Below, piece by piece: positions 24,891 to 38,588 of a DNA stretch of 64,000 nt. Each line of letters begins with the position of its first letter. Within the stretch, counting starts at the first letter, position 1. This DNA is from Cornus controversa (taxonomy: Eukaryota > Streptophyta > Magnoliopsida > Cornales > Cornaceae): positions 49,935,806 through 49,999,805 of the forward strand of contig CM048848.1 in the NCBI GenBank assembly GCA_026545225.1, in the 5' to 3' direction. The notes under the pieces are model-generated. The model did no database searches. It was not told the DNA's origin and worked only from the letters and a program-made list of their open reading frames with translations. Made by a program: the position numbers and the translations under genes.

Positions 24891-25858
24891 GAGGTGGTCC
24901 TTGTGGACATGCTTGGCATGGGGAGAACCTAAGAGGCGGAAAAGTCGAGCATTAAGTTGTTTGAGATTTTCCGAGAAGTATTTCATAACCCATTAAGTGC
25001 ATTAAATGAGAATATGGCCATATTTGGATTTCCAGACTTTCCCTCCAAATGTAGGGGTTCCAAATGCATGTATTAGCTGTTCCAGTTCTTGTGCCTGTGT
25101 AGTTTCTTCTTTTTCTAGAAATTCTGGGCATAAATCAATCTCACTCTCAAAAAGAGTTATGAGGTGGGGTTTGTGCATCTATCGTTACCTTTTACTGTTT
25201 GTGATACTTACGTGGTTTCTTCTTCATCTGGAATTTTGAAGGTTTGTTTATTTCTGAATGTTACAATCTTCATCTCAAAAAAAATAAGAAGTGTCCTTAC
25301 TATTCATAATATGTAAAGTAACACTACATGTTAAGTTTATAAGTTCATAAGATTATCAAAAGAATTTGGGACTACCGACTTTGTGCATGTACTTATCTTT
25401 AGGGTTCAATTACTAACATAATTTTTTAAGAATTCTTCTTGATTCCAGTAATGGTTGTTGTTTTAGGGTTGAAATTATTGGTTGGGTCAAAGGTCCACCA
25501 CCCATGAACAAACTTATGAGCTATACATCTTACCACAAACATCGTTGGTACATCCTACTGTTTTCCTTCTAATATTTCACTAAATTTGTTCGGGCCAACC
25601 TTAATTTTTAAGTTGGAATTATGTGGAATGGTTTTGATTCTTAAGCATTATTGCTTGAATTGTTACATTCATATAAACTGACCAGGTGGTAACAGTGATT
25701 CAGAATTCGGTTCTTTGGAATGGAATATATATTTATTTACCTAAGAGGATGGTGCTGCTCCTGCAATGAAAAGTTTTGCTACTATCTTGAACACCAGCAT
25801 ATTGAAATCTGTTCCTCTGCTAGTGTTCCATCAATTGGTGATCGTTTTTTTTGTTTTT

Positions 25859-26115
25859 GGGTAAAATATACTAACCCTCTTATGTGGTTTGCTCTAATTA
25901 CACACATGTGTTATATTTGTAAAACAGTTACATTCACCTCCCTCTTGTCCAAATATTGCCTCTTGTCCAATTGAAATTGTAAGGAACATCTATTTTCAAA
26001 TAATGAGAATAATGGTCATTTTAACATTTTAAAGGGAAGTGAGTGTAACTATTTTACAAACATAACACCCGTGTGTAATTAGACCAAACCTGGGGGAGGT
26101 TAGTGTATTTTATCT
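25859..26115. mobile_element. Foldback MITE (about 257 bp)
   Basis: The two ends are long imperfect inverted repeats of about 85 bp each. The left begins GGGTAAAATATACTAACC and the right ends GGTTAGTGTATTTTATC. Both arms carry a CTAATTACACAC(A/G).GTGTTAT.TTTGTAAAA core. The centre is short, so almost the whole element folds into a hairpin. The target-site duplication is unclear. Confidence 0.8.
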
Positions 26116-27207
26116 CTTTTTTTTTCTTTATGGAATTAACAGCAATAGATGAAATTATTAAGAGAGAGAGAGACTTGCCAAACCTTTTGAGAAATTTAAC
26201 TTTTTCTCTTGGAATGTTCCTGTTAATTAATCTGGACATCTGGATAATTGGCACTGTTGTTTGTAATTATGGACTCACAAATTATACTGTGACATGATTT
26301 TGTTTATGTTTTGTGTCTTTTTGGTGATAGAATGCTCAAGATGGGCGAATTAGGCATCCTGATAACGGTTAAAAGTCCTCCTCATGGTTGATATGCTATT
26401 AAAAGTTAGGTTATAGTTGGTTGATTCCTTCCACAGCAGTCTCATATGAGGTAATGTTCACCCTCTTCTCTCCCGACCTTATGTACGGGAGGGAGATCCG
26501 GATTTTGTTTTTTCCTATCAGCATTGTATATAATTACATTATTCATTTGTTCTTTCTTTTTGTTATTTTATTTTATTTATTTATTTGGTAATCAAGGTAA
26601 GATGTACTAATCAACAAAATGTTTTACTAAGATCTCCAAGTTGGGGCATACCCCATGAATACATCAGAATTAGTCCCCCCATTTTCACCAACCCCATGAA
26701 TACAACATAGATCCAACTTCAACTGAGTAACAAAATCACATCAATTCCCACCTCCAGCCCAAATTCAGTGGGAAAAAATGCCCTTCAAAGCACACACACT
26801 ACTTTGGTGTCAAACTAGGGTGTGACGGAGTTTTTTTTTTTGTAGGATACACTGGAATAAGGTAAGGACACGCTTGACACCACGGAGAAGCATTGCTACA
26901 AATTATTATTTTTTATTAAGAAAATGGAGTTCCAATGCAATTTTAAAATATTTTATTTAATAAAAAATAACATAAATTCTGAAAACAAAAATGACACTCA
27001 TCATCGCACGTGAGAAGATCTACAATAGACCAGATAAATCTAAGTGGTGCATGTTATACTTACACGATGAGTTCCACCATGCGTGTTGTACACGCATGAC
27101 TGAGATACACTCGTACACGGTGCACCTGTATTGAAAATCTTCTCAATCGAGCAGCCATCATTGGTTTAGGTAGTATAAACTCATTCTTACATTTGATTCA
27201 GCCAAAT

Positions 27208-27208
27208 G

Positions 27209-27268
<60 letters not shown>

Positions 27269-27269
27269 A
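27208..27269. repeat. Compound (TA)n(GA)n microsatellite
   Basis: A run of TA dinucleotides passes directly into a run of GA dinucleotides. Confidence 0.95.
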
Positions 27270-27629
27270 GAAATTTTTTAGAGTACAACTCCACGAGTCT
27301 CTGCCAACCGCAAATAAGCTGTTGTTTCTTGGCGTAACCTTCTTCCCTCCCACCCTACCAATTTTTAACAAATATATATATAGACACACACACACACACA
27401 CACGCTAGAAGTAAAAAAAAAGCACATTATAAGGAAAAATGCATTTGATTAAAACATTAATCTCGGGTGCACTTTAATTTAACCATGGATATTAACAAAA
27501 TTTGATACAGCCATTTGATATTTGTAATTGAATCTCAAATTAAGAATGCTGAGAAAATGCAAACAAATAATTATTCCTAAAATTGGAGAAATACTTGCAC
27601 CAAAAAGGTGCGAGCACAACGCTTTCATT

Positions 27630-30600
27630 TCATGAACCTGACATGTAAGTGTAGCGTGTCTGAGCTCCAATGATAAGCTCGATAATTTTTGCTGCTCATT
27701 GAGAGAGAGAGAGAGAGAGTGCATGTCAAAGGCAAGAAATAGAATTAGTTCTGGATAAAGTATAGGAGAGAGATTTTAATTTGAAAATAATATACCAAAC
27801 AAACCTGTAAGAAACCCAACAATAGGAACAGGCTCCAATAGTTTTTCGGTTCTTTCAAGTCTTTGCCTGTAACAATTTTAAAGCATCATTAGCGTCTTCG
27901 AATCTCTTTTACACAGAAAAAACTTCATAAATCAGGAATTGAGTTGTACTGCATCATTACCGGGTATACTTGCTAAAGAATGGATCTCTCATGAGGTAAA
28001 GCGCCCACAACAGCCTCCGCCTTTTTACCTGTATCATTCATACCCATCAACTGGATCAATCATTCCATTTACAGCTTCAGCAACCGAAGCTGATTTACAA
28101 ATTCAGTGGATAGCCAGCCAAACTCATGCTGAAGATTGATGAACCCGACATTTTCAAAACGAGTCTTGCTTGTTGGACTGAGATTTCGGTCCAACAACAC
28201 TTTTCCTTTCAAAATTGTATTTATCCCCCTCTTTCCATAAGAAACTTAAAAGAATAAGGAGCAGAGGAAAATGACCTACAAGGGCAAAAGTGACCCTCAC
28301 TCCTCCAAAGTAAAAGATGCATCAAAACGTTAACTATGCGAAAATCTGTATAACTCTAACCTCATCCTTTTCGGAGCTGGAAAGATGAAATTGCTGGTCT
28401 TTCCTTCTATGCCCTGACATTGTTACTTGCGAAAGAATGCCCACTCCAAAGAGGTCCACAACCAAGGATACAAACCAAGGAAACCATGACCGAATTCCAT
28501 ACTTCCTTATCAATAAAACATAAATAAGTGGCCTTGTGATGAACATCACCTCCCCCATCATATATAAGCCCCCAAGAACACCCGTGTCAGACAAGAAAGA
28601 GGAAAGGGTAGGTCTTTGAACAACCGAAGCTGTAATGAGATTATAGCATACGTCAGCAAATTTATCCCATAAAATAAATTAACTTCCTTAATCTAGCACA
28701 GAGTTTTAACAGAACAATTACATAAAGGCTCGGTGATTGCTTGCTGGTGTTGAACCCTGCGCAACCATGTTGGTTCAGAAACCAGCCCAGCATTTTCCCC
28801 AAACCTACTCAAGGCAGACAGTGCCCTTCCTTCAAGATTCCATGGATTCTGCTCGTGATAATTCTTTAAATTACCAGGCCCCTGATGCCATCCAGGCTTT
28901 GCTAAATGTCCAAATCTATGTTGGGGATCTAAAGCATCTGAACTCTTTTCAACATTTGGTATCTCTCCTCCATGCAAAAGCATCTTGTATCCACTGTTCC
29001 AGAACAAGGCTACTCTAACTAACACCCTGAATGAAATTGAATACCCAAATTTTAAGACAAATTTACAGATACGAGTACAAAAACACAAACACCAACTGCG
29101 AATGATAAGATGGGGCATAGACTGAATTAAATATGTTACTTACTTGGTAAACTCTGTAACAGCAATGAAATTCCATTTTTTTTCATCACCATAGAAATGT
29201 TGTGCCACAACTTCCACCAATGTTTCTAAGTCTTTGAGTAAAGTTAGGCATAACGAATAAGGGAAGGAAGATGGCTGTGAAGATCCTGTATGTATTTGGG
29301 TTGGGGTTGTATCAATTATATGTTCGTTGACAGCTGTGACTATGCCCAAAATTGCAGTTACTGCAGACGAATTCAAAATATGTTAAATCAGAACATCATT
29401 CTACATTGCATGGAAAACTAAAAACAGGGCATCTAGATTTGGATAGAGTATAACACTAAAAGATCTTGCATAGGCAAGAAAATGTTGTAGAATAAAAATA
29501 TATAAAATTTTGAATATTATCCTTTTTCATCATTTACGAACCTGAAAGAACAAAAAACATAAAATCTCAATTCAACCGAGCTCAAAAAACAGAATTTGTC
29601 TTGGAGTAGTTTAGATATACATTTGTTGGAAATGGAGAAAAAGTAAAGATTAGATTAAAAAAATTCCATTTCACTCTTCACTAATTTTCTCAAGTGATCA
29701 AACAAAGGTTTAGTTGAAAAGAGAAACAAGACCCTCTGAAGTTGCAGTTTATAAGTAAAAAGAAGAAGCCGAATGTTACCAAAAAATCACAAAACCTGCT
29801 TCTGGTCCTATTTCTGAATCAGAAAACCGTTCTGGAAGAAGCCATGTCAATCCCTGAACAGTAATTTTCAGAGCTCAGATGAGAAAACATTGTTAAAAAT
29901 TCCAACACAGATCAATATCAGTTTATTCTCAAGTTTTCTCTGTTTCAGAGCCCTCATTTACAAGATGGACAAGCATAGTGACCCATAAAACAAATACCCT
30001 AACAATCAAAAAAGAAACTGCAAACAATCACAGTTCCTAATAACTTCTTTCAGATTTTCACCAACTCTGAGGTTCAGCTACCATATATGATATGGGTAAA
30101 GCATGCTATGCAAACATCCCAACAATCAAATAAGCAAAAAAAAAAATCAGTAAATAGCAACCTTGGACGATATGTCAGTCGACATTAGAGGTGACCACGG
30201 ATCGGATCAGATAGGATTATGCATAATCCTAATCCGATCCGCAGTATACGGATTGGCGAAAATCCAATCCGATCCGATCCGTGATTGAACGGATCGGATC
30301 GGATCAGATCGGATTGGCGGATTGGGCCTGTACTCCTATTTGAATTTTTTTTTGTTTACTTCAAAAATCCAAGAAAAAAATTCACAACACTTTTTAATTC
30401 ACATCTCAAATGAACACAATTGTTAAATAAACAAATATAATATATATTGAGTTTTTAGGTTTTCTCATGTAAGTATGTAGCATATTATATTATTATACAT
30501 ATAATTACTAATTATATATATATATAGCCACGGATTGCCACGGATCGGATTGCGGATCGGATCGGATTTCTGACCCTCCAATCCGTAATCCGATCCATGG

Positions 30601-33600
30601 CTAACGGATTCTAATTTTTTAATCCGCCACCAATCCATTAGCTAAAGGATCGGATTGGATTCATCCGGATCGGATCAAATCAGATTGGATTCGCGGATTT
30701 TTTGTGCACCCCTAGTCGACATTGAATATCCAAGCATAGTTCAAGTTAGTTTTTATCTCTACTTTTCTCCAATGGCCAAGCGACTTTACATGAGGATATG
30801 AGCAAATCTTAAAACCAGAAAACCGAAAACCTGACAATCAAAATAAGCAAGAACTTCTATACAAAATTAAATTGATTACCACATTCATCAACGATTGTAG
30901 CAAGGTGGAAAAGTGCCGATATGGAATTTAAAGGGTGTGGGTGTGGGTGTGGTGGAGTTAAGAGTTCAATTTTTGTTGCCAAGAATAAAAAGGATAATCA
31001 AATTTCTAGTAGTCGGAAGTGTAGTGGTCAAGCATTTCAACAAATGCACATTACGGTTGCTCTTCCTAAACCATAATTTGCAGTACCCAGATGAGATTGC
31101 ACTAAGTGCTTGTTTGGCATAACTTTTGCTTCTGCTTCTAAACAATAGAAAAAGACAAGCATAAGTTTTTGCTTCAATTTGGCTTGTGGACTAGTGTTTG
31201 GAAATTGAATCTGAAAAAAGCTTTTAATGTTAGAAGATTTTGACCTGTTTGGCAAGAACATCGATTGAAACTCTTGATAATATGAAATCACTATCTTGTC
31301 CTCATATAAAATGTGTTTCTTGGCTTGTTTGACAACATAAAACTTGTATGACAACATACATGATATAAATGGTTTTTCATATACCTCAATGACAAAATAC
31401 CAATAAGTAACTATTAATGAATTATTGACTTTTTTTATTTTTCTTGCATACTTGTACATTTTTTTTAAGTGAGATAAACCAAAATCATAATTTATGAATG
31501 CATCAATGTGCTATATTTTTCTTTCTCTTTGCTTCTTTCCGAATACATTGACAAAATACATTGATTGCTCCATTCTTCTTGCATCCTCGTACATTTTTCA
31601 CATACCCAACACACGCATGCACACACACACAAAGAAAAAGGATTGAGTAAGGTAACCATATATATATATTTTGAGAAGTAAGCCAAAATACATTAAGAAT
31701 TAAAAAAAATAGTACAAATTACTTGGAAGGTACAAAGGGATCTCATGGAAAGTGGAACCCCAACACCACCAAACATCAAGAATCCAACCCCAACCCCACA
31801 AATGACGAGAACCAAACCAAACAAAAACAACAAACACCCCATATCTCTACTACATAAGCAACAAAAAACCTCATATTAACATTTACAAAGATCTAGGCTA
31901 CTAACAACCCTATAAAATGCAGACCACACCTTTGTACCAATAAAGAAGAAAACTCAGTACACAGAAGCTTAAGGTGTTAATGGCACCTTTAAGGTAATGC
32001 CGACCAATGCACCGCATAGGGCTCGACTCTCATCTCACATAATAGGTTGAGTTGAGATTTTCTGGTTAAAAAGGCTAAACTTTCAAATTGCCTCAAATAC
32101 CTGTGGCTGTTACTATGTATATACAGTATGCATGCAACACAAACATTCAGACTCCTAATCAATGTGGAGGTTAAATATGTGGTCTACACCACTCTTTGAA
32201 AGTAAAATGATTATGCAGATTGAATATAACAGAAATAAAATGATTATTCGGATTAAATACAATGCGGAAAGGAAAACCTAACTCACTCACCAAGAGAAAT
32301 AGAGAAAAATGAAAAGGTTCTGCATGACAATTTTGAAATAAATAAAAAGAAAAAAAAGAGGAAAAGAATTGCATACTTCGATATTGTCAGTATATAGTAA
32401 TCATAATCTCATTCACATTTCACAGTACATCATCAAGCAACTATAAACCTAAATATCACTGGCTTTGCACTTCACCAACCCAGGCCACAACCAATTTTCC
32501 TTTATAAAGATATAAATATCTCAAAAGTTCAGTGTCTTGTCTACAGATGATGATTGCCTATTATATTCTAACAGTGTGTGCACATTAAAATTTTGAAAAT
32601 GAAATATAATTGAGATTTCTTTATCTACAAGTCCTTTATCTCAACAACTGCAATGTAACCATATTGCAGCAATCAACAAGTTATGCCTAACAGGAATTGC
32701 AAGTCCAATTTTTATTTAAAAGCAAAACCACTCTTTAAGATCAAAATCAAAAGAAGCATATAGGAGATGGAACTTGAGATTTCTTTTATTTTATGTCATT
32801 ACAATAGAATAATTAAAGAAGATCTGAAGTAAGTCAAGTACTATCAGGCTTGGTTGAATTTTTAGCTCTCCAGGTAATGAACCTTAATATGTAAAATAAT
32901 GAATTTATTTTAACTACTTAATTTTTCAGTGACCAAACAAGGTCCCGTGGAGTGGTTAAAGAGAGTGACGCATTTCATCAAACAACTTGAACCCACAAAC
33001 AAACGTATATATGAATACACATAAAAGGAAGAAATATATTGCTTGATAGAGAAATCGAGAGAGAACCAAAATCCCCAAAATCATGAAAGTTTACAGAAAA
33101 AAAGTTACCAAAGCCAATAGAATTGACAAATTTTTGAATTAAATTGAAGAAGAAAAAGTGTAGAACAAACCTCAGGTTCGATCTTCATCTCATTCCAAAC
33201 TCCATAGAAATTGTGCAGTAACGAATGTGGAGAGAAGAGGGCCGTCATTTTGATTGGAATATGCTTTTTGTTACTTAAAAATCAAGGACAATATAGGAAT
33301 AATGAAAGTTTCATTAAATTGGAGAACGGCTTCCCACATTTGTTAGGAAGAGCTTTTAGAGGAAGCTGATACCCCCTGGCTTCCTCTGAACGCTCTTCTT
33401 CGACTCCAAAGCTCTTCAGCCCTAACAATACAAACGCTCTCCCAAACGGCTTTTGAGCTTGAAGAGCCAAAAGCTGCTTTTCAAAAGCCAATCCAAACAG
33501 GGCCTAAATTTATATCCAAACATGGTTCAAATTTGTTCCTCTCATATTATCTCTACTCTAAGCAACCATATATGATATAAACAAGCACAAGCCAAGACCA

Positions 33601-33790
33601 TAAAATAGAACAAATTCAACAATCAAAACAAACAAGAAACTGTATAGGAAGTTTTCAGACATATTTGTTCGATAGATTTATGAAAAGTAGCTCATGAAAC
33701 TATAAAATTAAGGGGACTTACATTAGCCAGAGACTCCAATGAATGTACATACTCCTTGTTCCCCCTAATCCATCTCTTGTAAGCCTCCAT
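27630..33790 (-). CDS. PEX16: Peroxin 16 (PEX16), eight exons, complete
   Basis: An integral membrane peroxin needed for early peroxisome membrane assembly; in Arabidopsis it is SSE1. Exons: 33790-33722, 29853-29796, 29360-29144, 29026-28722, 28629-28361, 28028-27961, 27866-27805 and 27691-27630. All have GT-AG junctions and compatible phases. The total is 1110 nt, so 369 aa (Arabidopsis about 367). Diagnostic stretches are MEAYKRWIRGNKEYVHSLES, GLTWLLPERF, LLKDLETLVEVVAQHFYGD, NSGYKMLLHGGE, NPWNLEGRALSAL, EVMFITRPLIYVLLIRKYG, LWALYLMRDPFFSKYTR and the end TRYTYMSGS. Hydrophobic segments fall in exon 5. Intron 1 is 3.9 kb, swollen by a hAT MITE and a PIF-like insertion. The gene looks functional. 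A dead copy of its 5' end lies at 42736-44285. Confidence 0.95.
30186..30714. mobile_element. hAT-type non-autonomous element in PEX16 intron 1
   Basis: A 529-bp element flanked by a perfect 8-bp duplication GTCGACAT (30178-30185 and 30715-30722), typical of hAT. The terminal inverted repeats are TAGAGGTGACC and TAGGGGTGCAC. Both subterminal regions are packed with GGATCGGAT-like words in both orientations. It has no coding capacity. The PEX16 duplicate at about 43064 carries GTCGACATTGAATATCC without any insertion, which confirms the boundaries. Confidence 0.93.
31106..33504. mobile_element. PIF/Harbinger-like insertion in PEX16 intron 1
   Basis: A 2399-bp insertion bounded by TAA (31103-31105 and 33505-33507), with ends GTGCTTGTTTGG and, inverted, GGCCCTGTTTGG (9 of 12 match). 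The 3-bp TAA target site and the GTTTGG terminus suit PIF/Harbinger derivatives. The PEX16 duplicate reads CACTAAATCTATATCC at the same place, an uninterrupted site. There is no transposase, so it is non-autonomous. It contains an exon-like ORF near the right end (33248-33171). More than one nested element may be present. Confidence 0.8.
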
Positions 33791-34086
33791 AGATTCAAAA
33801 ACTGTATCTATAACCACGATAACAGACAACAAACTCTTCTGGGCTCCAAGTCCTAAACAAAACCTAACTTGCCATGCCAGCTTCAACTCAATTCATGCTC
33901 AACCTTTGATTTTTTCCATGGAATTGATCAAACACAGAAACAATTGAACCCTTTTGGTAATTTTGCCTCCTGGTACAGAAAATCAAAAATTGTTTACGAA
34001 TGAGTTGCAGAGGAAGGTGTCTTGAAGAGAGGAAAAAGATCAGAAGAGGGCTGTAGTAGTGAGTGAGGTGTGTAGTTTTGTTGTAT

Positions 34087-34099
34087 TCTATAAATAATA
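34087..34099 (-). promoter_or_regulatory. Putative PEX16 TATA box
   Basis: On the minus strand TTATTTATAGA lies about 300 bp upstream of the PEX16 start codon, with a CACTCACTACTAC leader about 30 bp downstream. The duplicate copy keeps a related TATA (about 44031-44040). Inferred from sequence only. Confidence 0.45.
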
Positions 34100-34371
34100 G
34101 CCTTCTAATCCTAACCGTTGGATACAGGTTATTTGGGGCCTAGAATTGAATTTTTCTGGCTGTCTGATTCGTATCTGTATTTGATGATTTTAATGTAATT
34201 CCGCTTGGATAAAACAATTTACTTTATTTTAATAATTATAATTTGTCAAGATTTGTTGGTTGTGTTATTACACTTTATTAAGGCTCAGTCTACAAGTGGT
34301 GCAATTTTGCTTGGGGTGACTTGTACAATTTGGCAATAGATTAACTTTTTTAGGAAAAACCATGTATATTC

Positions 34372-34710
34372 ACTACAACAAATTAGGCTTTTAGCCACGA
34401 AAATTTTTGTGGCTAAGAGCTCATTTTTATGGCAAAAAGTTATTTGCCACAAAAATAATGTTGCGGCGATGTTGTGGCCACAAGTTTGTGAAGAATTGTT
34501 TTTAAGCACAAGAAAAGGTTTTGTTGCTAAACGGAATATATTGGCCACAAATTTCTGTCATGGTGAAAACCACAGCTTTTGCCACAAAATTATTTTGTGC
34601 CAAAAAATCATTCTTTTGACACAAGAAATTCAAAAATTTACCACAATTTATTTATGTGCCAAAAACTCAACGCCACAAACAAGCCTTTGTGGCAATAAGT
34701 ATTTTTCAAT
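34372..34710 (+). mobile_element. CACTA (En/Spm-like) terminus
   Basis: It starts CACTACAACAAATT, close to the canonical CACTACAAGAAA end, and is followed by many short GCCACAAA / TTTGTGGC words in both orientations, the usual subterminal repeats of CACTA elements. No matching right end (..TTTGTAGTG) is evident, so this is probably a truncated or deleted copy. It sits right where homology to the PEX16 duplicate stops. Confidence 0.65.
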
Positions 34711-36946
34711 TAAAAAAATAAAATAAAAATGTTCCTTCTCTCAAAGTTCAGCCAAATTTTCTCCACACACCATTGAAGAAACTAAAGTAAAAAGAGAATA
34801 AGTGTTATAATCATTAGATATAGTTAATAGGAGGGAAAAAATAAGAGCCAAACTTATTTGCATTGGTTGCTTAAAATAAACTTCATGTTTGACAATTATA
34901 AAGCAAAATGATAATAATAATAATAATAAATACAATCTCTGCTAAGCATCATCTAAACACAAGTATTATCAAGTTGTTCATCATATAGACATAAGGGAAA
35001 ATCACAAAATCTAATATCCATAACAAAGTATTATCAAGTTGTTCAAAGTGCTACCTGTGACAATCCAAAGCAAAAATGGAAAAAACAAAGGAAATCTTAT
35101 CATTCTTAACTAAAAAGAAAGCTGACATTGAACTCTACCAGGTGAATCTTCTAATGATGCCATAATTACTTTATGATTTATCATGTAATTTATATTAGTA
35201 ATGTGAAAAACATTAACATGCATTTTAAAGCAACACCCAAAGCACCGAAACTGCCTAAAAATTACTTTAAATGACATATTGGTATGGAATGCAAATAAAT
35301 TTATTTTCTAGTGATGCCAGAATCAAAATCAAGTCATTTTCGAATAACAACGCACAATAATTTAATATTTTGGGCTACCTGTGGTGGATTTTGTTTTCTG
35401 ATTAATACTTTTGTTTGGTTTAAGCCTGTTTGTATAGTGCTGCCCCTTTGTGGACCTCTTGGGTTTTGCACAGTTCTCGTATAATTCTATATACCTCTTT
35501 AATTTACCCAGGGAAAAAATTAATGAGCAAACGCATTGCTCGAATCATCAACCACCAATTAGATTACCAGATCATAAGAAACACGAATGGCAAATCACAT
35601 GTCTAAATCAAAATAAGATCCAGGTACATATGAGTTGAACTATGGGAAAGTGTATGCTTACCACAAGAAGATTAAGCAAAGAACCAATTAGAGCCATAAC
35701 AAGACCTGAAATGAAAACAAAAGAAATTGTTTTCACTTAGTTCACTTAATATGTAAATAATAGCAGAGAACCAATTAGAGCCATAACAAGACCTGCAATG
35801 AAAACAAAAGAAATTGTTTCCACTTAGTTTACTTTATATGTAAATAATATAATAGAGTGGTCCGTCAGACTATCCATTGGATATACTCTAATTAGTTTCT
35901 GTTCATTCTCAATCTTTCTCTGATATAGCCTCATAAAATGGTATTGGGGCAATAATTCTAATTTCAGGAGAAGCCTATAGTGCAATATCCAGTGTATGTC
36001 CTGTAGTACTGTCTACATAGGATACTGGGAAGGAAAGATTCAGAGGCAGGAAATAAGAAGTCCTTGCCAATAAAAAAATCCCAAATTAACCTTATCTTAT
36101 ATATAATTTAAAGTTCTTCATATGTTAAAATAAAGATAAGATGGATGAATGATCTTCAGTAGTGATTGACCAGAAACTCAACCGAAAGCAGCTTACATAG
36201 CAAAAGTAAATCCCAATTTAACCAGAAACTCAACCAAAAGCAGGAAACTTTAACTAGATCAAAAGCCAGCTCCACTTGAGCTCAGCTTTGTGAGGAATAC
36301 AATTGGTTTGGGGCCCCTCAGCCTCTAGTTTGACAGCTCATAACAACATTTCCATTCTTTTTTTTTTATTATTAGTCCTTATAGAAAGAAAATCCCTTTT
36401 TTTTTTTAAAAAAAAAAAAAAAAGGAGGGTATTGGAATTCTCTCCATTATTTAAAACAAAATAAATCTTTGCCGCTAAGAATTGTAAATAGATACTCCTC
36501 CAAAAATGCCAAGCTGTGGACTACAATTCAATGTACAACAAATGGCACCACACTAGACATCGTTGCCACTTGTGACAGCAGGCAAATACCATTTCTGATT
36601 TTTTATCTTTCTCAGAAGCAGGCATCTAGTTTTGATGGATTTAACATTTCATCCTTGGAAAACAGTAGGGCAAATATTACCACAAATGTGACAAGGCTTT
36701 AAAGTCAATTGTGTGATTTGGGTATTAGATTAACTTATCACCTTCATAAATATGTGTATATGTTTATTTATATTAGATCAACTAACCACCTCTTGACCTT
36801 TGCTTGAAGGAAAGGGTGGATATATCACATTAACTAGTAGATAAATCCGTAAAGAGTTTTCATTTCTAGCCATAAGTTTTGACAGAAAGACTTGGAAAAA
36901 GAGTCTTCTTGTGATGGAACAGAAAGGCAAGTGACAATTAAGTAAG
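34711..36946. other. Intergenic region
   Basis: AT-rich with no recognised gene. It holds an 87-bp tandem pair (35680 and 35767). A minus-strand exon-like snippet (acceptor at about 35707, reading GLVMALIGSLLNLLV, donor GTG|GTAAGC at about 35661) is present but isolated. Confidence 0.45.
35680..35852. repeat. 87-bp tandem duplication
   Basis: Two units beginning AGAACCAATTAGAGCCATAAC at 35680 and 35767, differing at only a few positions. Confidence 0.9.
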
Positions 36947-38588
36947 GGACTTCTGCTTCTGTCCGCTGCTCAATCGAGCGGCGGACAGAATGCCACGTAT
37001 GACTACATATCTCAAAAGTATTTGGGTCTTGTTTTAAAAAATTGCCAACTTTACCCTTGTCTCTCTTAAAGCCATGGTTGTTAAAATCGCGATCCGGATC
37101 GTAGAATCGTACGATTCTACGATCCAAAATGTTAAAAACGCGTTGAATCGTTGCAGGATCGTTTTTTGTGCATAAATGGAGTAGAATCGGTAGAATCGGG
37201 AGTTGACTCGTAGAATCGTACGATTCTGTACGATTCTACCGATTCTACCAAAACCCAATTCTGGCTCTTTTTTACTGGGCTCTGGAGTTCTGGGCCTTTT
37301 GGGTTAAAAGACTGAAATACAAAGCCTGAAATACAAAGCCCAAAAGTCCAAACAACTAAACAAGCCTAACTCGGTTTGGGCCCAAACAACCTACAGAGTA
37401 CAGATTATATACAACATACTTAGATAATACATATATGATATATATATATTATATAAGATTCAAGAAGCCTGAAGCCCCCATTCGAAGAACAGAAGAAGCC
37501 CCATTTGAAGAACGAAAGAAACCCTAGAATCTGCGACGAGTGGCGACGACTCGAAGTAGAAGACTGGCGACGAGTGGCGACGACTCTTTGACTTGCGACC
37601 TGCGATCGGCCACTTTCTTTGACTTGCGATCGGCCGTTCTCACTTCTCACTGTCGAGTGTCGACGACTCGAAGCCCCATCCCCATCGAAAGCTTCTCTTT
37701 CTTTCTTTTGGAAGTCCTGAAGACCTGCGTCGTGCGACACTCTGGCATCGTCCAGCAGCACCGAGCGACAAGGTCTCTCACTCTCAAGCTCACCTCTCTG
37801 TTCACTTCCAGCGTGGTTCAACAAAGGTACACAACTAAGTTAACTAACAGTACACATTTGATTTCTTAGCTCTGTTTTCCAGTCTCTCTGTTTTCCAGTC
37901 TCCACTTCTCTCCTCTGAGTTTTGATTTTGCAAGTTTTAATTGGACTTGTGTTGGTACTTTTGAAGTTGCCATTTTCAATTTTCTTTTTCCATTAATTTG
38001 GTCCATGGTTACCCATCAGTTATCTTCAATTGATAACTAGATTTTCTGAAAATTATTGATGAAAATTATTGAATTCAGAAAATTTATGTGTTAAATAGAT
38101 TTTTATCTTCCCTGCACTTCCATTTTTTTTCGGTCGAGATTTTCCAGTTTGAGTTGTTTTCAATTAATTTTTTTGATTGGAAAATAAAGTTTTCTTGTCT
38201 GAAAACAGTGTGATAGTTTCTTGTCTTCCAATGATAAAAAATTAACACCAGAAAGAATTCATGAATATGTAGAATAACAGGTCACTAATTAGATTGGCAA
38301 TTTCAAGTTTTTCAACCATGGGTAGTTTTTAGTTGCTGCTCTCCAATTTCCAAATGAACTTTTATTGTCAATTTCTCCCACTGCACATGGCTAACTCTTA
38401 GTATGTGAATGCTTGCTTCTTTGGACTATAGTACTATACTCTGTTTCATTCCATTTTGTAGTGTTCTGTTTTTACTTAGGACTTAGACTAATAGACTCTT
38501 AGACTTGGAGAGTTAGAGGCTTATAACCTTATACACAAGCATTGTCAAATGGTCAATGCATCAATGGTTTAAATGTTTAATATTGCAG

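Larger units (their letters stand above)
23646..27629. other. Intergenic region with repeats
   Basis: It holds the 3' UTR of the polytopic membrane gene, a diverged duplicate of that UTR, a foldback MITE, microsatellites (TA then GA at 27208-27269; CA near 27383-27403) and otherwise unremarkable AT-rich sequence. No further gene was recognised. Confidence 0.5.

Noticed and set aside
31492..31686. 64-aa ORF with a Cys-rich stretch
   Set aside because: Encoded largely by a CA-repeat tract inside the PIF-like insertion.
37420..37869. ORFs on both strands in the hAT 5' region
   Set aside because: Composition reflects CGACGACT-type repeats in the element leader; no known domain.
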